A DNA stretch of 42,180 nt from Flavobacteriaceae bacterium. Lineage in GTDB: Bacteria; Bacteroidota; Bacteroidia; Flavobacteriales; Flavobacteriaceae. The translations under genes and the position numbers were made by a program. Of this stretch, positions 9,294 through 19,549 are shown in pieces. A model generated the notes under the pieces. It was not told where the DNA came from. It ran no database searches and saw nothing but the letters and a program-made list of their open reading frames with translations. The stretch lies in NCBI GenBank assembly GCA_030830005.1, contig JAURNV010000030.1, positions 1 to 42,180 on the forward strand, written 5' to 3'. Each line of letters begins with the position of its first letter. Positions within the stretch are counted from its first letter, which is position 1.

Positions 9294-10808
9294 TTAGAAC
9301 GGCATATCATCATCAGGTGATGACCCAAAAGCATCATCGGGATCAACCTTTGGAGTTATAAATTCATCTGCAGAATTTATTTTGGATTGATATTCTGTTG
9401 GGGCATCAAATTGATCTAAATTATCAAACTTTCCAAGAGCGCCAATAAATTTTAGACGAATACTATCCAATCCTCCGTTACGATGTTTGGCAATGATAAA
9501 CTCAGCCTGACCAGCAGCAGGAGATCGCTCTTCATCATCCCATTCGTCAATTTTATAATACTCTGGGCGATAGATGAATGTAACCAAATCAGCATCTTGC
9601 TCGATAGCACCGGACTCACGTAGATCTGAGATTTGAGGGCGCTTACTTCCACCCCGCGTTTCTACAGCTCTAGAGAGTTGTGACAAGGCAATAATTGGTA
9701 TATCTAACTCTTTTGCCAGCGCTTTTAAATTTCGAGAAATTGTAGAAATTTCTTGCTCTCGATTACCCGCTTTACTACTTCCCCCTGGTGTCATAAGTTG
9801 CAAGTAATCAATCATAATAAGGCGAATACCATATTGAGACGATAATCGACGTGCCTTGGCACGAAGATCAAAAATGGATAGCGAAGGAGTATCGTCTATG
9901 TAAAGTGGTGCATTTTCCAAATCGGTTACTTTGACATTTAGCTGCTTCCACTCGTGGTCTTCGAGTTTTCCTGTTCGCAACTTTTCAGAAGTCAGCCCTG
10001 TTTCAGAAGAAATCAATCTAGTAATTAACTGCACCGATGACATTTCTAAAGAGAAAAATGCAACGGGTATGTTTTGCTCAACGGCAATATTACGTGCCAT
10101 TGACAATGTAAAAGCCGTTTTACCCATTCCTGGACGAGCAGCTACAATAATCAAATCACTATTCTGCCACCCTGAAGTAATTTTATCAACTCCAAAAAAA
10201 CCAGAAGGAACTCCACTCATACCCTCTTGATTGGCAATTTCTTCAATTTTTTTCTTTGCCTGAATCACAAGGTTTTGCGCTGTAGTAGTAGAAGATTTTA
10301 GATTGCCTTGCGAAACCTCATATAATTTAGACTCTGCTTTGTCAAGCATATCAAAAACATCCTTAGTCTCATCATACGCCTCCTCAATAATTTCATTTGA
10401 AATTTTAATAAGACTACGCTGAATAAACTTCTGCAAAATTATTCGGGCATGGTATTCAATATGCGCCGATGTAGAAACTTTTTTAGAAAGCTGTATTAAG
10501 TAGAAATCACCACCGACTTGATTTAATTTTGATTCCTTTTTTAGTTGTGCGGAAACGGTAAGCAAATCAATAGGCTCTGCGTTTTCAAAGAGTTTGACCA
10601 TAGCAGAAAAAATATGCTGATGCGCCTCCCGATAAAAAGCTTCAGGAAGTAGTATATCAATAACCTCATCAACGCCTTTTTTGTCAATCATCATGGCGCC
10701 AAGGACTACCTCCTCAAAATCAATAACTTGTGGAGGCAACTTTCCGCGCTCCATAGGAACTACTGTTGCTGGCGATATAATTGACGGACTTGGCTTCTTT
10801 TCTTCCAC
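9294..10808 (-). CDS. dnaB: Replicative DNA helicase
   Basis: DnaB is the hexameric helicase that unwinds DNA at the replication fork. The 504-residue protein has the N-terminal domain (about 27-130), a linker helix, and a RecA-like ATPase domain with Walker A ARPGMGKT at about 224-231, Walker B near LIMIDYLQLM, and SRAVETRGGSKRPQISDLRESGAIEQDAD. The start is a GTG: an in-frame TAG lies 9 nt upstream, and the next ATG (residue 19) would shorten a variable tail only. The tail ends DDDMPF, like the acidic C-terminus of single-stranded DNA-binding protein; a shared binding partner is only a guess. A DciA-like loader candidate occurs later in this window. Confidence 0.96.
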   Translation of the reverse strand: MEEKKPSPSIISPATVVPMERGKLPPQVIDFEEVVLGAMMIDKKGVDEVIDILLPEAFYREAHQHIFSAMVKLFENAEPIDLLTVSAQLKKESKLNQVGGDFYLIQLSKKVSTSAHIEYHARIILQKFIQRSLIKISNEIIEEAYDETKDVFDMLDKAESKLYEVSQGNLKSSTTTAQNLVIQAKKKIEEIANQEGMSGVPSGFFGVDKITSGWQNSDLIIVAARPGMGKTAFTLSMARNIAVEQNIPVAFFSLEMSSVQLITRLISSETGLTSEKLRTGKLEDHEWKQLNVKVTDLENAPLYIDDTPSLSIFDLRAKARRLSSQYGIRLIMIDYLQLMTPGGSSKAGNREQEISTISRNLKALAKELDIPIIALSQLSRAVETRGGSKRPQISDLRESGAIEQDADLVTFIYRPEYYKIDEWDDEERSPAAGQAEFIIAKHRNGGLDSIRLKFIGALGKFDNLDQFDAPTEYQSKINSADEFITPKVDPDDAFGSSPDDDMPF

Positions 10809-10916
10809 GACACTAAACTACGTAAATGTAGGCACAAGAAAAGGGGAAAAGTAAAAAACTAACGAACAACTAGGCGGTTAATAAATGTGCTTTTTTGTTC
10901 ATAATCGGAACATTTT

Positions 10917-11870
10917 TTATTCCTCGTAAACACCCATTGCAAAGAATTTTTCCATACGCTCTTGAACAAGTTCATCGCTAGGTTTATCTTTAAGCTCTGA
11001 GTAGGTTTTGAATATCGTCTTACGAACAGTTTCAAACATCTGTTCACGATCGGCATGCGCCCCTCCAAGAGGCTCTTTAATAATTGAATCAATAAGTTTT
11101 TGACGCTTCATGTCTTTGGCCGTCAGTTTTAGTGCTTCTGCAGCCTGTTCTTTATACTCCCAACTACGCCACAAAATTGACGAACAAGATTCAGGTGAAA
11201 TTACCGAATACCAAGTGTTTTCGAGCATAAAAATGCGATCTCCTACACCAATACCCAATGCGCCACCAGACGCGCCCTCACCAATAATTACCACAATAAT
11301 GGGCACTTTTAGTCGTGACATTTCTAAAATGTTGCGAGCAATAGCCTCCCCCTGACCTCGTTCTTCTGCTTCAAGGCCGGGATAAGCGCCAGGTGTATCT
11401 ATAAAACTGACCACTGGAATATTAAATTTTTCCGCCGACTTCATTAAACGCAAGGCCTTACGATATCCTTCAGGGTTTGCCATTCCAAAATTTCGATACT
11501 GTCGTGTTTTGGTATTATAGCCTTTCTGCTGACCAATAAACATAAAACTTTGATCTCCAATTTTTCCCAATCCACCAATCATGGCTTTATCGTCCTTTAC
11601 CGTACGATCACCATGCAATTCAAGAAAGCTACCATTGGTTAGTGCGTTGATATAATCTAATGTATAAGGTCTTGAAGGATGTCGTGAAACCTGAACACGT
11701 TGCCAAGCAGTAAGATTCGTGTAAATCTCTTTTTTTAAGTCCGCAAGTCGTTCGGCAATTTTTTCACAAGTATCTGTTACATCAACATCACTCTCTGAGC
11801 CAATAATTTCACACTTTTGAAGTTGTTCTTCTAATTCTTGGATGGGTTGCTCAAAGTCTAAATACTCCAT
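10917..11870 (-). CDS. accA: Acetyl-CoA carboxylase carboxyltransferase subunit alpha
   Basis: This subunit works with AccD to move the carboxyl group from biotin to acetyl-CoA, making malonyl-CoA for fatty acid synthesis. The 317-residue length and segments match AccA: the N-terminal coiled region with [67 protein letters not shown] and the oxyanion-hole region [15 protein letters not shown]. It has its own promoter inside the end of the upstream transporter gene. No accD is in the window. Confidence 0.96.
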   Translation of the reverse strand: MEYLDFEQPIQELEEQLQKCEIIGSESDVDVTDTCEKIAERLADLKKEIYTNLTAWQRVQVSRHPSRPYTLDYINALTNGSFLELHGDRTVKDDKAMIGGLGKIGDQSFMFIGQQKGYNTKTRQYRNFGMANPEGYRKALRLMKSAEKFNIPVVSFIDTPGAYPGLEAEERGQGEAIARNILEMSRLKVPIIVVIIGEGASGGALGIGVGDRIFMLENTWYSVISPESCSSILWRSWEYKEQAAEALKLTAKDMKRQKLIDSIIKEPLGGAHADREQMFETVRKTIFKTYSELKDKPSDELVQERMEKFFAMGVYEE

Positions 11871-11890
11871 ATTGTGGCTGTTATGAAGCG

Positions 11891-11919
11891 CAAATATACT
11901 TATTTTGCATTCTGAGTAA
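11891..11919 (-). promoter_or_regulatory. Promoter of accA
   Basis: On the minus strand TTA (11919-11917) is followed after 18 nt by TATATTTG (11898-11891). The -7 box is perfect and the -33 differs from TTG by one base. The box lies 20 nt before the accA ATG and overlaps the 3' end of the transporter gene. Confidence 0.5.
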
Positions 11920-12811
11920 GGCTTTGTTTTGCTTTTTTTGTGCGCCTTAATTTCAATATAGCATTAGACACAACTGCTAGAATAATACAAATTACACCAA
12001 CATAAAATTGTGTTGGCATAGCCTCTTTCTCTCCAAATATCACATATGCTAATGCAATTCCATAAACAGGCTCCATATTTATGCCCAACATAATCGAATA
12101 AGGTGTTAAATGTCGCATAACGACAACAGAAACTACAAAAGCGTAAGAAGTGCAACCAAAAGCGAGAATTGAAAGCCAAAAAAGATCTTTATTCGAGATA
12201 GTGAAAAATGAAGAAGTAAATTGTCCTTCAAAAGCCAATAAAATTGTTACAACAAGTGCTCCTACCAAAAGCTCATAAAATGATAACACATAAGGGTTTG
12301 TCTTATTGACAAACTTGCCATTAACTAACGTAAAAAAAACCGCTAAAACAGTGGCTATTCCCGCATATAAAAACCCCATTAAATGGGTTGTGTCCTTACC
12401 TAAAACCAATACTAATCCTACTATGACCAATAATCCAAAAAACACTTCGTAACCCACAATTTTTCGTTTGTAAAAAATAGGTTCTAAAAGAGATGTTAAA
12501 AAAGCCCCCGAAGAAAGAACCGATAGGGTTATAGAAACATTGGAAACTTTAACCGCAGAGAAAAATGTAATCCAATGAAAAGCAATAAGTACTCCACTAA
12601 GGATTGCAACCCAAGCAATAGTCTTGGAAACTCGAAAGGAATGTTTTGTGAGCCACAGTACAAGCCCTAACCCAAAAGTGCCAAGAGTCATACGATACCA
12701 TACTAAAGGTATTGCAGAAATACTAATAAGGGCACCTAATACAGCTGTAAATCCAAAAATGAACACAATGAAATGAAAATGAAGGGTACTTCGTAATTTA
12801 TCTTTTTGCAT
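11900..12811 (-). CDS. DMT-superfamily (EamA) transporter
   Basis: This is a small inner-membrane transporter with about ten hydrophobic helices in two repeated EamA halves. Recognisable parts are [57 protein letters not shown] and, in the second half, [20 protein letters not shown] chose the ATG giving MQKDKLRST (303 residues); a longer frame to 12868 would add an atypical tail deep inside the upstream gene. The start overlaps the end of the LptF/G gene by 14 nt. The substrate is unknown. Confidence 0.88.
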   Translation of the reverse strand: MQKDKLRSTLHFHFIVFIFGFTAVLGALISISAIPLVWYRMTLGTFGLGLVLWLTKHSFRVSKTIAWVAILSGVLIAFHWITFFSAVKVSNVSITLSVLSSGAFLTSLLEPIFYKRKIVGYEVFFGLLVIVGLVLVLGKDTTHLMGFLYAGIATVLAVFFTLVNGKFVNKTNPYVLSFYELLVGALVVTILLAFEGQFTSSFFTISNKDLFWLSILAFGCTSYAFVVSVVVMRHLTPYSIMLGINMEPVYGIALAYVIFGEKEAMPTQFYVGVICIILAVVSNAILKLRRTKKAKQSLTQNAK

Positions 12812-13874
12812 AACGAAGCAAATATGCGGATAAGATAGCAAATAGCAGATTCGGTGTCCATGCTGCAATCCAAGGGGTAAAGTTTGACTTTTCTACCATT
12901 ACTTCAAAAATTTTATCAAAGAAAATGTATATGAAAGCTAAAATAATTCCCAAGGCAAGATTAACTCCCATGCCTCCTCGTTTTTTAAAAGAAGCCATCG
13001 CAACAGCAATTAGCGTAAGAATAAACGCAGAAATAGGTATAGACCAACGCTTATGACGTACCAAAAGATGTTGATTGATTAAAGGGCTGCCACTTTCTTC
13101 TTCTTGTTTTATATAATTATTTAATTCAAAAAAATTAAGGGTTTGCGCCTTATAAAACTTGGGTGAAAGTGCTTCCAAATCAACTGGAAGTAACGTGTCA
13201 AGTTGTGATACTTTTCTAATATATTCCGTGTCATTGATGATAGTGCGTTGAAAAAATTGTGATAAGCGAAAAATACTGTCCTTCTCGATCCATCTAATGT
13301 TTTGGGCCTTAATTTTATACTTGAGACTATTTCCGTCAAAATGCTCCCACGAGAAATTATAGCCTATTTGCCTATTGGCATTATAGTTACTCAAATAGAT
13401 AAAATCATTCTCGCTAATTTGATTGTATATATTGTCCGTAATTCGATCTTTTCGCCCTTTGTCAATATAAGCGTACTTAAATTCATTGTAACTTTCATTT
13501 GCGTTTGGCACCCAAAACATACTTGACCCAAAAGCAAAAACAGCAATCAAAGTAGCCGAAATAATGAATGGTCGTAAATAACGATAGAAGGAAATTCCTG
13601 AGCTAAGTATAGCAATCACCTCCGTATTACTGGCTAATTTTGAAGTAAACCATATTACAGAAAGAAATAAAAAAATTGGAAATAAGGTGTATCCAAAAAC
13701 CCACACAAAGTCGTAATAATGAGCTAAAACTTCTGAAACACTGAGTTCGTGTTGTTTAAATTTATCAATCTTTTGAGACAAATCCACCAAAACACTAATG
13801 GGAACAAACAAAATCAGCATTACTATAAAAGTGCTGATATACTTTCGAAAAATATACAGATCTAACAGTTTCAT
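12798..13874 (-). CDS. LptF/LptG family lipopolysaccharide export permease
   Basis: This 358-residue protein is a permease of the Lpt ABC system that extracts lipopolysaccharide from the inner membrane. It starts MKLLDLYIFRKYISTFIVMLI, typical of LptF/LptG. Helices follow near 15-37, 55-75 and 100-120, then a periplasmic beta-jellyroll region (about 125-265), then three C-terminal helices (SAFILTLIAVAMASFKKRGG, then NLALGIILAFIYIFFDKI). It lies 1 nt after the tgt frame. Whether it serves as LptF or LptG cannot be decided from sequence alone. Confidence 0.9.
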   Translation of the reverse strand: MKLLDLYIFRKYISTFIVMLILFVPISVLVDLSQKIDKFKQHELSVSEVLAHYYDFVWVFGYTLFPIFLFLSVIWFTSKLASNTEVIAILSSGISFYRYLRPFIISATLIAVFAFGSSMFWVPNANESYNEFKYAYIDKGRKDRITDNIYNQISENDFIYLSNYNANRQIGYNFSWEHFDGNSLKYKIKAQNIRWIEKDSIFRLSQFFQRTIINDTEYIRKVSQLDTLLPVDLEALSPKFYKAQTLNFFELNNYIKQEEESGSPLINQHLLVRHKRWSIPISAFILTLIAVAMASFKKRGGMGVNLALGIILAFIYIFFDKIFEVMVEKSNFTPWIAAWTPNLLFAILSAYLLRYAKR

Positions 13875-13875
13875 G

Positions 13876-15072
<1,197 letters not shown>

Positions 15073-15089
15073 CTAGTGAAAAAATGAGG

Positions 15090-15115
15090 TTGCTTTTAAC
15101 AGAGTTTTATATTTG
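15090..15115 (+). promoter_or_regulatory. Promoter of the transketolase pair
   Basis: TTG at 15090-15092 and a perfect TATATTTG at 15108-15115 lie upstream of the transketolase genes. The 15-nt spacer is shorter than the usual 17-20, so the -33 assignment is uncertain. Confidence 0.45.
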
Positions 15116-15130
15116 TAAAAAATATAACCA

Positions 15131-15976
15131 ATGGCATCATTAGAGGCGCTTCAAAAACTTATCCCACAGGTACGTCGCGACATTTTACGCATGGTTCACC
15201 AAGTCAATTCGGGACATCCAGGCGGATCGCTTGGTTGTGTTGAATTTTTTGTCGCTTTGTTCCAACACGTAATGAAATATTCAACCAACTTTACCATGGA
15301 TGGCAAAAATGAAGACTTGTTCTTTTTGTCTAATGGACATATTTCACCAGTTTATTACAGTACTCTGGCAAGAAGTGGTTTTTTCCCGGTTGCCGAACTT
15401 GCCACATTTAGAAAGTTAAATTCTAGATTACAAGGACACCCAACAACACATGAAAAGTTGCCAGGAATACGCATCGCTTCTGGTTCGTTAGGTCAAGGCA
15501 TGTCTGTTGCTATTGGTGCCGCTGAAACCAAAAAACTAAATAACGATTCGAATTTGGTGTATACTCTTCATGGCGATGGCGAACTCCAAGAGGGTCAAAA
15601 TTGGGAGGCCATCATGTATGCCGGGGCAAAAAAAATTGATAACCTAATTGCTACTATTGACTACAATAAGCAACAAATTGACGGTAGCACCGACGATGTA
15701 TTACCGCTAGGAAATCTCCGTGCAAAACTAGAAGCCTTTGGTTGGGAGGTTATAGAAGTAATTCAAGGCAATGATATTAAAGCTATCATTTCAGGATTAG
15801 AAGCTGCCAAGGCCGCTTCTGGCAAACAAAAGCCTATCGCTATTTTATTGCATACAATAATGGGTAACGGGGTAGATTTTATGATGCATACACATGCTTG
15901 GCACGGAAAAGCACCAAACGACGAACAACTTGCTATAGGATTAGCGCAAAACAAAGAAACATTAGGGGATTATTAA
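15131..15976 (+). CDS. Transketolase, N-terminal (TPP-binding) subunit
   Basis: Transketolase moves two-carbon ketol units between sugar phosphates in the non-oxidative pentose phosphate pathway. Here the enzyme is encoded as two proteins. This 281-residue half carries the thiamine diphosphate domain: HQVNSGHPGGSLGCVEF, SNGHISPVYY, LQGHPTTHEKLPGI, SLGQGMSVAIG and the metal/TPP motif GDGELQEGQNWEA. The partner subunit starts 2 nt downstream. Split transketolases are common in Bacteroidota. Confidence 0.94.
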   Translation: MASLEALQKLIPQVRRDILRMVHQVNSGHPGGSLGCVEFFVALFQHVMKYSTNFTMDGKNEDLFFLSNGHISPVYYSTLARSGFFPVAELATFRKLNSRLQGHPTTHEKLPGIRIASGSLGQGMSVAIGAAETKKLNNDSNLVYTLHGDGELQEGQNWEAIMYAGAKKIDNLIATIDYNKQQIDGSTDDVLPLGNLRAKLEAFGWEVIEVIQGNDIKAIISGLEAAKAASGKQKPIAILLHTIMGNGVDFMMHTHAWHGKAPNDEQLAIGLAQNKETLGDY

Positions 15977-15977
15977 A

Positions 15978-16937
15978 ATGGGGTTAAAAGAATATAGGTT
16001 TACTGAACAAATTGACACGCGCTCAGGTTTTGGAGTAGGACTTGCTGAATTGGGTAATGCTAATCCAGATGTGGTTGCGCTTTGTGCTGACCTCACAGGG
16101 TCTTTAAAAATGGATGACTTTAAAGCAGCACATCCGGAGCGCTTCTTTCAAATTGGAATTGCAGAAGCGAATATGATGGGTATCGCTGCAGGCATGACTA
16201 TAGGTGGGAAAATTCCCTTTACCGGTACTTTTGCGAACTTTTCTACAGGACGTGTTTATGACCAAATTAGGCAGTCGATAGCTTATTCACATAAAAATGT
16301 AAAAATATGTGCTTCACACGCCGGCATTACTTTGGGTGAAGATGGTGCTACACACCAAATTTTAGAAGACATCGGACTAATGAAAATGCTCCCTGGAATG
16401 ACAGTAATTAATACGTGTGACTTTGAACAAACACGTAAAGCTACACACGCCATTGCAGAACATTATGGCCCTGTGTATTTGCGGTTTGGTCGTCCAAAAA
16501 TGCCAAATTTCACGACTGAATTACCCTTTGAAATTGGCAAAGGCATTCTTTTGCAAGAAGGTGCAGATGTAACACTAGTTGCGACTGGGCATTTAGTTTG
16601 GGAAGCACTAGAGGCTGCAAAGATTTTATACGAGCAAGGAATTAACGCTGAGGTGATTAACATTCATACCATTAAACCACTTGATGATGCTATTATTTTA
16701 CAATCCGTTAAAAAAACTGGTTGTGTTGTAAGTTGTGAAGAGCACAATTTCTTAGGTGGATTAGGTGAAAGCATTGCCCGCGTATTGGCTGAAAATCATC
16801 CTACTCCTCAAGCATTTGTTGCTACGCAAGATACTTTTGGGGAATCAGGAACACCTTCCGAACTTATGGATAAATACGGTCTAAACGCTGCTGCCATTGT
16901 TGGCAAAGCACAAGAAGTAATCGCCCGAAAAGCTTAG
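15978..16937 (+). CDS. Transketolase, C-terminal (pyrimidine-binding) subunit
   Basis: This 319-residue protein completes the split transketolase. The pyrimidine-binding domain includes ALCADLTGSLKMDDF, GIAEANMMGIAAGM with the conserved Glu that activates thiamine, FTGTFANFSTGRVYDQIRQSIAYS and HAGITLGEDGATHQ. A C-terminal transketolase domain follows (ADVTLVATGHLVWEAL, then FLGGLGESIARVL). Its stop codon overlaps that of the convergent FKBP gene by 4 nt. Confidence 0.94.
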   Translation: MGLKEYRFTEQIDTRSGFGVGLAELGNANPDVVALCADLTGSLKMDDFKAAHPERFFQIGIAEANMMGIAAGMTIGGKIPFTGTFANFSTGRVYDQIRQSIAYSHKNVKICASHAGITLGEDGATHQILEDIGLMKMLPGMTVINTCDFEQTRKATHAIAEHYGPVYLRFGRPKMPNFTTELPFEIGKGILLQEGADVTLVATGHLVWEALEAAKILYEQGINAEVINIHTIKPLDDAIILQSVKKTGCVVSCEEHNFLGGLGESIARVLAENHPTPQAFVATQDTFGESGTPSELMDKYGLNAAAIVGKAQEVIARKA

Positions 16938-17812
16938 TTGTTATCTAAATAATCCGGAATACCATCACCGTCTGAATCATCAGGGACATTGTCATTGTTG
17001 ACATCATATTCATCACGCGTTAGAATACCATCATTGTCATCATCTACATCTCTGAAGTCAGGGATGCCATCGCTGTCCGTGTCTTCATCAAAATAGCCGT
17101 CTCCGTTAAGGTCTTCTAAGGATGTAGGCACCGAATCTCCGTCGTGGTCAGTGGGATTAAAAGTGTATAAATCTACCGCAAAAATAAGGGGAGAATAGGC
17201 AGGAACAGCTCTAGAATCATTGTAATACCCTAACGCAGAAGGCATTAGAATTGCAGCCGAGCCAAATCCACTAAATGAATACGTACCGTCGGCATTTATA
17301 GTTGGTACAGCCGCTTTTTTGAGGTAGGGCATCAAAGCACTAAACCCTTTTACCACACCTAATGTTTCAAGCCACATTGGCGAGGTTCTTTCGTCAAATA
17401 TTTTCCTATTTAACAACATTCCCCTATAGGTAATAAAAACACTATCGGCGACGGTTGGAGAGTCCCCTACTCCTTCCCTGAGCGGAAGAACATAGGCTGT
17501 ATGGTCGTGGTACTCATCATTACCATCTTTTACTTTAAATGTAAATTCTTGGACATTATCATAAATAGGGGTTTTACCAGATTTTAAGCTATCAATTGTA
17601 AAGCTAATATGTTCATCACTTGCAGCATTGGAATATGCTTCATGGTTGTACGACCACTGTTTCATAAAAGAAATTAGAGAATCGTTGTCAACTGCAAGTT
17701 GGTCTGCATAGTCCCTTGGGGGCGCAATAAAACCCATTCGTTGTTGTTCTTGGCATGAAGCTAAAAGGATGAGAATACCAAAAATTGCTAAAAAATGCGT
17801 TAGTTTGTTCAT
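16934..17812 (-). CDS. FKBP-type peptidyl-prolyl isomerase lipoprotein with calcium-repeat tail
   Basis: The N-terminus is a lipoprotein signal with LLASC, Cys at residue 20. Residues about 105-218 resemble an FKBP prolyl isomerase domain: GDSPTVADSVFITYRGMLLNRKIFD, VVKGFSALMPYLK, GSAAILMPSALGYYNDS, PAYSPLIFAVDLYTF. Residues 222-292 are Asp-rich repeats of the thrombospondin type 3 kind (DHDGDSVP, DLNGDGYFDEDTDSDGIPD, DDDNDGIL, DGDGIPDYLDN), expected to bind calcium. It probably acts as an envelope folding factor. FKBP-like lipoproteins associated with gliding are known in this phylum, but I cannot assign that role. The calcium tail is the unusual part. Confidence 0.85.
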   Translation of the reverse strand: MNKLTHFLAIFGILILLASCQEQQRMGFIAPPRDYADQLAVDNDSLISFMKQWSYNHEAYSNAASDEHISFTIDSLKSGKTPIYDNVQEFTFKVKDGNDEYHDHTAYVLPLREGVGDSPTVADSVFITYRGMLLNRKIFDERTSPMWLETLGVVKGFSALMPYLKKAAVPTINADGTYSFSGFGSAAILMPSALGYYNDSRAVPAYSPLIFAVDLYTFNPTDHDGDSVPTSLEDLNGDGYFDEDTDSDGIPDFRDVDDDNDGILTRDEYDVNNDNVPDDSDGDGIPDYLDNN

Positions 17813-17828
17813 CGATAAGATTTAGTCT

Positions 17829-17857
17829 GCAAGATACAATTTTCATACATTTTCCAA
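17829..17857 (-). promoter_or_regulatory. Possible promoter of the FKBP lipoprotein gene
   Basis: On the minus strand TTG (17857-17855), an 18-nt spacer and TATCTTGC (17836-17829) lie 16 nt before the ATG. The -7 box departs from TAnnTTTG at its last two positions, so this is a weak candidate. Confidence 0.35.
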
Positions 17858-17872
17858 CAGGCATATAAAAAG

Positions 17873-18244
17873 ATGCGAATAGATAAATATTTATGGTCGG
17901 TACGTTTTTATAAATCTCGAAATGCTGCGAGTGTGGCATGTAAAAAGGGCTATGTACAAGTAGAAGGCCAAAACGCAAAACCTTCAAGGGAAATCTACAT
18001 ATCAGATAAAATTACTATTCGTAATAATCAACTATCCACTGTGCTGTATGTCTTAGATCTACCCAAAAGTCGTGTGGGAGCTAAGTTGGTAGCACAATAC
18101 TATAAAAACATCACACCACAAGAAATAATAGCAATGCACAAATCCATTGCAGAAAATCAACGCCTTTCGAGAGTTAAAGGTGCTGGAAGACCTAGCAAAA
18201 AAGAGCGTAGAGATTTAGAAGATTTCTTAGATGATGACGCCTAA
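17873..18244 (+). CDS. S4-domain RNA-binding protein, Hsp15-like
   Basis: This 123-residue protein begins MRIDKYLWSVRFYKSRNAASVACKKGYVQVEGQNAKPS, the S4 fold of the Hsp15 (HslR) family, followed by ISDKITIR and a basic tail with GRPSKKERRDLEDFL. In E. coli Hsp15 rescues stalled 50S subunits that still carry nascent chains. It diverges from the FKBP gene with 60 nt between start codons. Neither a clear -33 nor a clear -7 element is visible for it. Confidence 0.88.
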   Translation: MRIDKYLWSVRFYKSRNAASVACKKGYVQVEGQNAKPSREIYISDKITIRNNQLSTVLYVLDLPKSRVGAKLVAQYYKNITPQEIIAMHKSIAENQRLSRVKGAGRPSKKERRDLEDFLDDDA

Positions 18245-18255
18245 AGGATATTGTT

Positions 18256-18263
18256 TATTTTTG
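18256..18263 (+). promoter_or_regulatory. -7 element 4 nt from the phosphoribosyltransferase start
   Basis: TATTTTTG ends exactly 4 nt before the ATG at 18268. No TTG occurs 17-20 nt upstream. The spacing predicts a leaderless transcript. Confidence 0.4.
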
Positions 18264-18267
18264 TACA

Positions 18268-18762
18268 ATGAGTGAGGTTATTTTGACAGCAAAACAAATT
18301 GAGCACAAATTGGAACGCATGGCGTACCAAATTTTGGAAACTAACGGTGGGAATGAAGTTATTGTTATTGCGGGTATCGTAAAAAATGGATACGCTGTAG
18401 CCAAACGCATCGCTTACTATTTAGAAAAAATTTGCAATAAGAAAATTTTGTGTTGTGAAATTTTCATCGACAAAAAAAATCCTCAAAAACGTATAACCAC
18501 TTCTATACCTTTGGAAGATTATAAAGACAAATCTGTCACTATAATTGATGATGTGTTATATTCTGGAACCACTTTAATTTATGCTGTGCGTCACTTTTTA
18601 AGTGTTCCACTTAAACAATGTAAAACAGCTGTACTCGTTGATAGAAATCACAAGAAATTCCCTATTAAAGCAGATTTTAAAGGAGTCTCTTTATCTACTT
18701 CAATAAATGAAAATGTATCTATTAAAGTTAGTTCTACTGGTTTTACTGCAATTTTAGATTAA
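18268..18762 (+). CDS. Phosphoribosyltransferase (PyrR/type I family)
   Basis: This 164-residue protein has the type I phosphoribosyltransferase fold: an N-terminal helix region (TAKQIEHKLERMAYQILE), VIVIAGIVKNGYAVAKRIA, and the PRPP-binding motif VTIIDDVLYSGTTL at about 90-103. It is closest in look to PyrR-like proteins of Bacteroidota. The hood region differs from known purine or uracil enzymes, so the acceptor base is unclear. Its 3' end overlaps the convergent aroK by 9 nt. Confidence 0.82.
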   Translation: MSEVILTAKQIEHKLERMAYQILETNGGNEVIVIAGIVKNGYAVAKRIAYYLEKICNKKILCCEIFIDKKNPQKRITTSIPLEDYKDKSVTIIDDVLYSGTTLIYAVRHFLSVPLKQCKTAVLVDRNHKKFPIKADFKGVSLSTSINENVSIKVSSTGFTAILD

Positions 18763-19293
18763 CTTAAAAATTGCCTTCACAACTTCTGTAATCGTTTTGT
18801 TATCAACATTTATGGTGTGTTTTGCTTGCGTGTAAAAGTTTTTTCGCTCAAACAAATGTTTCGCAATAAAATCTTTTAAATTTTCTTCAGTAGTGATATG
18901 AGAAATCAACGGTCTGCTATTTTTTACAGAAAATAGCCTTTTTACTAAAGTCATAGGAGATGCGTTTAAATAAAATACATTGGGGGTAACTTTGTCTATA
19001 CGTTCCATAGTATCATAGTAACATGGAGTTCCTCCACCAAGTGACAACACGCATTTAGATGTACTTTTAAGCACTTGTATAAGGGTTTGGTGCTCTAACT
19101 GACGAAATTCCTTAGGTCCTTTTTGTTGAAACAATTCAGGTATTGTACATTTTTGTTCAGCACTTAGCACATCGTCTAGATCAATAAATGCAAAATTTAG
19201 CTCATCTGCAAGTTGCTCACCAATAGTTGACTTGCCGCAGCCCATATAACCTAACAATATGATAATGTTTGGATTAGAAAATATTTTTTGCAT
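18754..19293 (-). CDS. aroK: Shikimate kinase
   Basis: This enzyme phosphorylates shikimate at the 3-hydroxyl in aromatic amino acid synthesis. The 179-residue length and motifs fit: Walker A GYMGCGKST at 15-23, the shikimate-binding FIDLDD, EFRQLEHQTL with the conserved Arg and Glu, LSLGGGTPCY (Walker B-like glycines), and the lid region NSRPLI. The start is the ATG of MQKIFSN. No other aro gene is in the window. Confidence 0.93.
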   Translation of the reverse strand: MQKIFSNPNIIILLGYMGCGKSTIGEQLADELNFAFIDLDDVLSAEQKCTIPELFQQKGPKEFRQLEHQTLIQVLKSTSKCVLSLGGGTPCYYDTMERIDKVTPNVFYLNASPMTLVKRLFSVKNSRPLISHITTEENLKDFIAKHLFERKNFYTQAKHTINVDNKTITEVVKAIFKLI

Positions 19294-19317
19294 AAACCGA
19301 GAGTGATATTAAGCCTA

Positions 19318-19347
19318 CAAAGTTATAAGAATTTAATCTTTGAATAA
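19318..19347 (-). promoter_or_regulatory. Possible promoter of aroK
   Basis: TAACTTTG (19325-19318, minus strand) fits the -7 consensus and lies 24 nt before the aroK ATG. A TTA 19 nt upstream stands in for the -33 TTG. It overlaps the tRNA promoter on the opposite strand. Confidence 0.35.
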
Positions 19348-19370
19348 TCATCAAAATGCGCCTATATTTG
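19340..19370 (+). promoter_or_regulatory. Canonical promoter of the tRNA cluster
   Basis: TTG at 19340-19342, a 20-nt spacer and TATATTTG at 19363-19370 lie 14 nt before the first tRNA. This is a near-consensus promoter for all three downstream tRNAs. Confidence 0.75.
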
Positions 19371-19384
19371 CACCTTCAAAATCC

Positions 19385-19457
19385 GACTTGGTAGCTCAGC
19401 TGGTAGAGCATCTCCCTTTTAAGGAGAGGGTCCTGGGTTCGAACCCCAGCCAAGTCA
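19385..19457 (+). tRNA. tRNA-Lys (anticodon UUU), copy 1
   Basis: The sequence folds as a 73-nt tRNA: acceptor GACTTGG paired with CCAAGTC, D-arm GCTCAGCTGGTAGAGC, anticodon stem TCTCC/GGAGA with loop CTTTTAA (anticodon TTT), and T-arm CTGGGTTCGAACCCCAG. The discriminator is A and CCA is not encoded. An identical copy follows. Confidence 0.97.
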
Positions 19458-19461
19458 CAAC

Positions 19462-19534
19462 GACTTGGTAGCTCAGCTGGTAGAGCATCTCCCTTTTAAG
19501 GAGAGGGTCCTGGGTTCGAACCCCAGCCAAGTCA
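19462..19534 (+). tRNA. tRNA-Lys (anticodon UUU), copy 2
   Basis: This copy is identical base for base to the preceding tRNA-Lys and starts 77 nt after it, with only 4 nt between the two genes. It is a tandem duplication, co-transcribed with copy 1. Confidence 0.97.
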
Positions 19535-19549
19535 CAAGCCTTCCAAAAC

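Noticed and set aside
9280-9295. AAGG AAAT CCTT followed by T-run between rplT and dnaB, a possible terminator
   Set aside because: A 4-bp stem is too weak to call as an intrinsic terminator.
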